A stretch of DNA of 18,486 nucleotides from an uncultured Bacillota bacterium. Lineage in GTDB: Bacteria; Bacillota_I; Bacilli_A; Erysipelotrichales; Erysipelotrichaceae. The stretch spans positions 1 through 18,486 of the forward strand of contig CAMOMM010000002.1 of the NCBI GenBank assembly GCA_946619805.1. The letters are read 5' to 3'. Below, in pieces: positions 14,244 to 18,486 of this stretch; positions within the stretch are counted from its first letter, which is position 1; each line of letters opens with the position of its first letter. The notes beneath the pieces are model-generated. The model saw only the letters and a list, made by a program, of their open reading frames with translations. It had not been told where the DNA came from and ran no database searches. The position numbers and the translations under genes were made by a program.

Positions 14244-14821
14244 AAAATACCGATCTGTTAAAAGCCATGACCGATATTGACGATGAATTCATAGAAGAAG
14301 CAGCCAGAAAAAGAACTTCACTGATTCCTTCCGGCTTCTCTTTAAGAACAGCAACATCACTGGCCATGGCGGCTATCGCTATTGTTGCGGTCATTGTTGT
14401 ACGGCCTCAGCTGGGAATGGGAAGAAAGGGTGATCGGTCTGATGACAAGTATGTTTATGAATACCATACCGAGGGCGAGGAAAAAGAATACCTTGTACCG
14501 TCATCTGTTTCAAATAAAGCCAATGATTCTCTGACAGCATTTGAGGAAAGAGAGGGAGAAGACGGGAAACAGTATTTCGCCCGGGACGGTACGGAATTAT
14601 ATACCGTAATAAAAACCAGGGAAGTGCAGGACTGGAATCTTCCGGTGTTTGTGAATCAGGGTGTTTATGATTACCGGGATTACAGCGTCCATGTTTTCGG
14701 CAATGAAGCTGATAAGGCAGAATTTGCCCAATGGGAAAGAAACGGGTATTATTACAGCATTACCTTTGCCGAGCCATTCGCTGTTGAAGAAGCCCTGAAA
14801 ATAATAGCGGAAATTGAATAG
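14240..14821 (+). CDS. One-pass membrane protein, probable anti-sigma factor
   Basis: A 193-residue protein with a short acidic and basic N-terminus facing the cytoplasm (1-35), one membrane span (about 37-55, TATSLAMAAIAIVAVIVV) and an extracytoplasmic domain of about 135 residues. The end reads W165-ERNGYYYSITFAEPF followed by a final helix, matching the spacing of W, Y and E at the end of the lipoprotein two genes upstream. The N-terminal part, EFIEEAARKR and nearby, is the type of segment that binds sigma in anti-sigma factors, though no ZAS His-Cys motif is present. Start and sigma stop overlap (ATGA), behind AAGGAGG at 14223-14229. The role as anti-sigma is inferred from topology and gene order. 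Confidence 0.8.
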   Translation: MKNTDLLKAMTDIDDEFIEEAARKRTSLIPSGFSLRTATSLAMAAIAIVAVIVVRPQLGMGRKGDRSDDKYVYEYHTEGEEKEYLVPSSVSNKANDSLTAFEEREGEDGKQYFARDGTELYTVIKTREVQDWNLPVFVNQGVYDYRDYSVHVFGNEADKAEFAQWERNGYYYSITFAEPFAVEEALKIIAEIE

Positions 14822-14845
14822 ACATTCATAAGGTACATTAACAAC

Positions 14846-14871
14846 AAAAAAGCAGACTGATGTCTGCTTTT
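14846..14871. terminator. Bidirectional terminator between sigma operon and SIS gene
   Basis: A-run (14846-14851), GCAGAC (14852-14857), loop TGAT, GTCTGC (14862-14867), T-run (14868-14871). It serves the convergent sigma operon and minus-strand SIS gene. Confidence 0.88.
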
Positions 14872-14877
14872 ATGTGC

Positions 14878-15999
14878 CTAGAATGTGGTCTTTAACAGAT
14901 CAAAGTAGGTCTTATTGTACTTATCTGACTTGATCGGTACCAGTGAAGAGAATGTCCTGTAAAGCTCATGTTCAGCGAAACAGTGACGCATATTGGTCAG
15001 ATCGTGAACCATCTGCTGATAGAATACCAGAGCATACAGAGGGATCAGTGAATCTGATACTTTGATCGGCAGATGGAAGACAGTTTCTTCATTTACCGAA
15101 GTATCAGGGGTCAGCAGGAAGGCAAATGGAGTAATGACCTTGCTGGCATGATAGATCTGCATTGTTCTGGCACGGGTCTTTTCGCTGGTGTCCAGGAAGA
15201 AGACGACCTGCCCCGGCTGCAGTTTGATGGATGGACCGTGAATGAATTCTTCCAGTTCGTGGGCATCGGTACTGATCTTGAGAAGTTCGCCGAATTTAAG
15301 CTTGGCTTCCAGTGACAGAGCATAGCCGGCACCGCTGCCGACAAAGTATACTGACTGCATGCCGATAAGCGGAATGCGGTGCTTCTGAACGAAGGCAGAT
15401 GTGCGGTTTAAGACATCGTCATGAGCTTCCATGCACCTGATCATTTCCTGACGGTAACCGTCATATTCTTCCTTAGTTACTGTTCTGCGCTGCAATCCGG
15501 CTTCCAGGGCAAATAACATGAAGTAAAGGGCCAGCAATGTAACGCCCTTGGTCTCATAAGGCTCTTCTTCGCCGTTGAGTCCGTATTCGATGGTTACATC
15601 GGCGATGTATTTGAAATCACTTTCCGGATAACCGGTAATGCCGATGGCCTGTCTGCCAGAGTTCTTGATCTTCTGCAGGGCAGAAATGGAATTGGTGCTG
15701 GCTCCTGAAAAGGATACGACACAGACCAGTTCATCATCTTCAATCAGGTTGTCGTAGAATTCAAAGCTTTCCGGTGAAAGCACACGGACCTTGCGCTTAA
15801 GTATCTTCTCCATGAAGGTACGTCCGCAATTGGCACCGTTGTAGCTGGATCCGCAGGCTACGATCGTAATGTCCTGGTAATTGTTGTTCAGATAGATGTC
15901 TGTTAGTGTTTTTGTGAGCTTTTCAGCCTGTGCTATGTTCTTTTTTCCCTGTTCGCTTACTTCGCGAATCATTCTGGCGATCAGAAGTTCTCTTTCCAT
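14878..15999 (-). CDS. Double-SIS sugar-phosphate isomerase or deglycase
   Basis: A 373-residue protein made of two SIS domains (about 42-175 and 205-345) and a C-terminal tail, like the isomerase half of GlmS. Landmarks are ACGSSYNGA (48-56), SFSGASTNS (96-104), EPYETKGVT (146-154) and, in the second domain, VGSGAGYALSLEAKLKFGE with ELEEFIHGP. The N-terminal glutaminase domain with its catalytic Cys is absent, so it cannot make glucosamine 6-phosphate from glutamine. Relatives of this form include FrlB-type fructoselysine-6-phosphate deglycases and AgaS-type amino-sugar isomerases/deaminases. Here no transporter or kinase partner lies beside it, so the substrate is open. AAGGAGA precedes the ATG, and an AT-rich divergent region with TATAAT at 16038-16033 (minus) likely drives it. 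Confidence 0.85.
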   Translation of the reverse strand: MERELLIARMIREVSEQGKKNIAQAEKLTKTLTDIYLNNNYQDITIVACGSSYNGANCGRTFMEKILKRKVRVLSPESFEFYDNLIEDDELVCVVSFSGASTNSISALQKIKNSGRQAIGITGYPESDFKYIADVTIEYGLNGEEEPYETKGVTLLALYFMLFALEAGLQRRTVTKEEYDGYRQEMIRCMEAHDDVLNRTSAFVQKHRIPLIGMQSVYFVGSGAGYALSLEAKLKFGELLKISTDAHELEEFIHGPSIKLQPGQVVFFLDTSEKTRARTMQIYHASKVITPFAFLLTPDTSVNEETVFHLPIKVSDSLIPLYALVFYQQMVHDLTNMRHCFAEHELYRTFSSLVPIKSDKYNKTYFDLLKTTF

Positions 16000-16032
16000 A
16001 ATTGTCTCCTTAACGTGTTCTCTGTTAATATT

Positions 16033-16038
16033 ATTATA
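16033..16038 (-). promoter_or_regulatory. Candidate -10 box of SIS gene
   Basis: Perfect TATAAT read on the minus strand, about 33 nt before the SIS-gene ATG in a very AT-rich stretch. No clear -35 is present. Confidence 0.4.
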
Positions 16039-16090
16039 AATTAAAAACAGTTAAATGCTTCAGCATGATATGAAAGAACGGGGGAGTTTT

Positions 16091-16738
16091 ATGAGTAAAA
16101 AGATAAAAGCTGTGTTATTTGATCTGGATGGTGTTCTGTTTGATACCGAATACATTTCGGCCGTAAATGTTATCCGCAAGGCCGAAACACTTGGTCTCCA
16201 TCTTGACTTCAACGCAGTTGTCAATACCGCCGGAATGGCTCATGATCAGGCAAGGCTGATTTTTGATGATCTGCTGAAAGAGGCTGGCGGGCTTGAAGAA
16301 TTTGAAAGAAAAACTGCTCACCTGCCTGAAGAGGAAATGCCATTCAGGGATATCAAGATCCCTTATGTTGATGAACTGCTTTCCTACCTGAAAAACAGGG
16401 GATACAAGATGGCAGTCTGCTCTTCTTCAACGATGAACTATATCAGAAGAGCATTGCAGGAAGGAAAAATTGAACAATACTTTGATTATGTGATCACCGG
16501 TTATGATCTGGCGGTAGGCAAACCAGATCCGGCTATCTATCTGAAGGCGATGAAGGAACTTGATGTCACACCGGATGAAGCGGTGATCATTGAGGATGCC
16601 TATTACGGTATTGAATCAGGTAAAAGAGCCGGCTGCTTTGTCATAGCCCGTCACGATCCGAAATACAGTTATGATCAGAGCAGAGCTGACATGCTGGTGG
16701 AAGACTACCGCGACCTGATTGACGGAGACATACTGTAA
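16091..16738 (+). CDS. Beta-phosphoglucomutase-like HAD phosphatase
   Basis: A 215-residue HAD subfamily IA enzyme of the beta-phosphoglucomutase/sugar-phosphatase group. Motif I is FDLDGVLFDTE (10-20) with Asp11 and Asp13. The helical C1 cap follows (about 20-85). Motif II is in VCSSST, motif III in GKPDPAIY, and motif IV in IIEDAYYGIESGKRAG. It either moves phosphate within a sugar phosphate or removes it; the length suits both. GGGGGAG at 16080-16086 sets the ATG at 16091, so in-frame ATGs at 16055 and 16070 are not used. It is divergent from the SIS gene and may share its promoter region. The sugar-phosphate theme fits its neighbours; the substrate is unknown. Confidence 0.88.
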   Translation: MSKKIKAVLFDLDGVLFDTEYISAVNVIRKAETLGLHLDFNAVVNTAGMAHDQARLIFDDLLKEAGGLEEFERKTAHLPEEEMPFRDIKIPYVDELLSYLKNRGYKMAVCSSSTMNYIRRALQEGKIEQYFDYVITGYDLAVGKPDPAIYLKAMKELDVTPDEAVIIEDAYYGIESGKRAGCFVIARHDPKYSYDQSRADMLVEDYRDLIDGDIL

Positions 16739-16743
16739 TATGA

Positions 16744-16783
16744 GAAAATGCCTTAAATATATATGCTTATGGCGGCAGTTTTC
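16744..16783 (+). terminator. Weak hairpin after HAD gene
   Basis: GAAAATGCC (16744-16752) and GGCAGTTTTC (16774-16783) can pair with one bulged G around a 21-nt AT-rich loop. It has no T-run after the stem, so it is only a possible terminator. Confidence 0.25.
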
Positions 16784-16804
16784 CTGAGCAAGAGACGCTA
16801 TTTG

Positions 16805-16813
16805 TGGTATATT
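16805..16813 (+). promoter_or_regulatory. Extended -10 promoter, leaderless layout
   Basis: TG-G-TATATT (16805-16813) is an extended -10 element ending 6 nt before the ATG at 16820. No -35 is visible at normal spacing, as is common for extended -10 promoters. The expected start point falls at or next to the ATG. Confidence 0.5.
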
Positions 16814-16819
16814 TAAAGT

Positions 16820-17140
16820 ATGAGGTTCATAAGTAATAAGGATACAATATTATTAAATTATAACCGTCTTATTGCGGACTGCGGACAGGAGCTGTTTCTG
16901 CATCCTTTAAGAGAGATCAGAAGGATCCTGATAATGACTACAGCCCAGAGAGTATTTAATCAGACGGTTTTTCTTGTCTTTGAAACCCGGCAGGAATTCT
17001 ATGTAATGGGGATCCTGCATCCCGACTTCCAGTACATTCTGCAGATGACGGAGAGAGTCTTTGACATTGACGAAAATGCCGTGATCGCAGCCATGCAGAA
17101 TGTGGGCCAGAAAGATTTTGTATTATACCAGAAGGGGTAA
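16820..17140 (+). CDS. Hypothetical protein, 106 residues, upstream of FAD oxidoreductase
   Basis: I do not recognise this family. The product has no signal peptide or membrane span. It is a mix of strand and helix: FISNKDTILLNYNRLIADCGQ, then REIRRILIMTTAQRVF, FLVFETRQEFYVMGILHPD and a helical end with MTERVFDIDENAVIAAM. The central alternating hydrophobic strands suggest a small alpha/beta domain. The stop is 6 nt before the FAD-oxidoreductase ATG, and GAAGGGG inside its last codons is that gene's ribosome site, so the pair is an operon. Its own ATG lacks a ribosome site and lies 6 nt from an extended -10, fitting leaderless initiation. A link to glycerol phosphate or flavoenzyme metabolism is inferred only from context. 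Confidence 0.65.
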   Translation: MRFISNKDTILLNYNRLIADCGQELFLHPLREIRRILIMTTAQRVFNQTVFLVFETRQEFYVMGILHPDFQYILQMTERVFDIDENAVIAAMQNVGQKDFVLYQKG

Positions 17141-17146
17141 ATAATT

Positions 17147-18486
17147 ATGTATGATGTAACGATTATCGGTGCTGGAATCGTCGGGTGTGCTACGGCCTAT
17201 TATCTGAGCCAGTACGACCTGAAGGTTGCAGTCCTGGAGGCATGCAACGATGTTTCCATGGGAACGACCAAGGCCAATTCGGCAATCATTCATGCCGGAT
17301 ACGATCCTGAACCGGGGACACTGATGGCCAGACATAATGTCAGAGGAGCCGCAATGATCAGAAAACTGTGCCGGCAGCTGGATGTTCCATACAGCCAGTG
17401 CGGAGCCATGGTCATCGGCTTTGATGACAAAGACATGGAAACAATCAGAACTCTTTATGACAGAGGTATCGCTAACGGTGTTGAACATCTGGAAATACTG
17501 GACCGTGAGGAAACACATTTACTGGAACCGCAGCTTTCTGCTGATGTACAGGGATGTCTGCTGGTACCGGACAGTGCCATTGTCTCACCGTGGGAACTGG
17601 CTCTGGCTTTAATGGAAACCGCCGTAAAAAACGGTGTTGAACTGAAACTTAACAACAGAGTGGAAGCCATTTCCAGAGATGATGAGAGCTTCACCATTAA
17701 GACTACTGAAGGTGAATACCGCAGCAGATACATAATCAATGCGGCTGGAATTAACAGCGATAAGGTGCATGAACTCATCGGTGAAAAGGAATTCACCATT
17801 ACCAAGACCAAGGGAGAATATTTCCTGCTTGATAAAAGCGAATTCACCAGAGCTTCACGTACGATCTTCCAGTGTCCAAGTGAAGTCGGCAAGGGTGTTC
17901 TGGTATCACCGACCGTGCACGGTAACCTGATCGTCGGACCTAATGCCGAAGACAGCGATAATACTGATACAACCTATGAAGGACTGCAGTTTGTCAGAAA
18001 GACAGCAGTCAGAAGCATTCCGTTTATTTCCTTCGGTGACAATATCCGTAATTTTGCGGGTATCAGAGCCAAAAACGACCGTAAGGACTTCATCGTTGAG
18101 GAAAGCCACAGCGTGCCGGGGTTCTACAATATTGCCGGCATCATGTCACCGGGTTTATCCAGTGCCCCGTCACTGGCTCTGGAAGCCATTGACTGGCTCG
18201 GCAGCAAGATGGAGATCCATAAGAAGGCAGAATACTGCGAAAGCAGGAAGAAGATCAGAGTCAGAGAGCTTAATGCTGAGGAAAGAAACGAACTGATAAA
18301 GAAAGACCCTCGTTACGGCAGAGTCATCTGCCGCTGTGAGACAGTCACGGAAGGAGAGATCGTCAATGCGATCCATGGTGTCATTCCGGCTGTTTCGATA
18401 GATGGAGTCAAGAGAAGATGCAATGCCGGAATGGGCAGATGCCAGGGCGGCTTCTGCGGCGGCAAGGTTGCGGAAATACTGGTCAG
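17147..18486 (+). CDS. GlpA-like FAD oxidoreductase with BFD [2Fe-2S] domain, 3'-partial
   Basis: The first 446 codons of a flavoenzyme that runs off the window edge. Residues 3-30 are the FAD-binding Rossmann start (VTIIGAGIVGCATAYYL with G8, G10 and G13). About 1-365 are a DAO-type glycerol-3-phosphate dehydrogenase/oxidase fold (TTKANSAIIHAGYDPEPG, IINAAGINSD, ending NIAGIMSPGLSSAPS). About 388-446 are a BFD-type [2Fe-2S] domain with Cys395-x-Cys397 and Cys432-x4-Cys437 (GRCQGGFC) as ligands; an extra Cys425 precedes them. The architecture matches anaerobic GlpA-like enzymes of Firmicutes, which oxidise glycerol 3-phosphate or a related hydroxyacid and pass electrons on. Partner genes (a second flavoprotein and a DUF1667 protein, often with glpK) would be expected downstream but are outside the window. 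GAAGGGG (17131-17137) precedes the ATG. Confidence 0.88.
   Translation, partial: MYDVTIIGAGIVGCATAYYLSQYDLKVAVLEACNDVSMGTTKANSAIIHAGYDPEPGTLMARHNVRGAAMIRKLCRQLDVPYSQCGAMVIGFDDKDMETIRTLYDRGIANGVEHLEILDREETHLLEPQLSADVQGCLLVPDSAIVSPWELALALMETAVKNGVELKLNNRVEAISRDDESFTIKTTEGEYRSRYIINAAGINSDKVHELIGEKEFTITKTKGEYFLLDKSEFTRASRTIFQCPSEVGKGVLVSPTVHGNLIVGPNAEDSDNTDTTYEGLQFVRKTAVRSIPFISFGDNIRNFAGIRAKNDRKDFIVEESHSVPGFYNIAGIMSPGLSSAPSLALEAIDWLGSKMEIHKKAEYCESRKKIRVRELNAEERNELIKKDPRYGRVICRCETVTEGEIVNAIHGVIPAVSIDGVKRRCNAGMGRCQGGFCGGKVAEILV

Noticed and set aside
1..18486. CRISPR arrays, tRNA/rRNA genes, insertion sequences, phage or defence genes
   Set aside because: No regularly spaced repeats, cloverleaf genes, transposases, terminal inverted repeats or defence-type domains were found on either strand.

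Overview
The window reads as chromosomal core and accessory metabolism from a low-to-mid GC Gram-positive bacterium (Bacillota). Signs of this are strong AGGAGG-type ribosome binding sites, TTGACA/TATAAT promoters, short hairpin-plus-T-run terminators and heavy use of AGA for arginine. Erysipelotrichia is my best guess at class from the look of the proteins, but it is an inference. No rRNA, tRNA, CRISPR, transposon or phage gene was seen, and no gap between genes exceeds 300 bases.

Layout. At 110-1525 a two-gene operon encodes glucosamine-6-phosphate deaminase (NagB) and a free-standing GlmU-like left-handed beta-helix acyltransferase. At 1595-2165 a solitary MarR regulator sits behind a textbook promoter with two near-identical palindromic operators. 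At 2253-5416 come a Cof-type HAD phosphatase, a single open frame joining a complete dihydrofolate reductase to a complete UDP-glucose 4-epimerase, a nucleoside 2-deoxyribosyltransferase-like protein and an unrecognised small protein. At 5543-7727 are a NIF3-family metal protein and a membrane-anchored tyrosine phosphatase with a P-loop CX5R site. On the minus strand at 7774-9153 are a small multidrug export-type membrane protein and an RluA-family pseudouridine synthase. At 9292-11736 is a GH3 glycosidase with reversed domain order. At 11797-13139 a HAD phosphatase overlaps a NUDIX hydrolase. At 13194-14821 a lipoprotein, an ECF sigma factor and a one-pass membrane protein (probable anti-sigma) form a tight operon. 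On the minus strand at 14878-15999 is a double-SIS sugar isomerase/deglycase-type protein. At 16091-18486 are a beta-phosphoglucomutase-like HAD, an unknown small protein and the start of a GlpA-like FAD oxidoreductase with a [2Fe-2S] BFD domain, cut by the window edge.

Theme. Much of the window handles sugars and sugar phosphates (NagB, GlmU-like, GalE, GH3, SIS, four enzymes or enzyme domains likely to act on phosphosugars including the HADs) plus nucleotide and folate metabolism (DHFR, deoxyribosyltransferase-like, NUDIX). The most unusual items are the DHFR-GalE fusion; a recurring promoter layout in which the -10 box lies exactly 6 nt before the ATG in three unrelated genes, suggesting leaderless mRNAs; the duplicated MarR operator in front of an orphan regulator; the sigma operon whose lipoprotein and membrane protein share a C-terminal motif; and an apparent loss of the usual catalytic Glu in the deoxyribosyltransferase-like protein.
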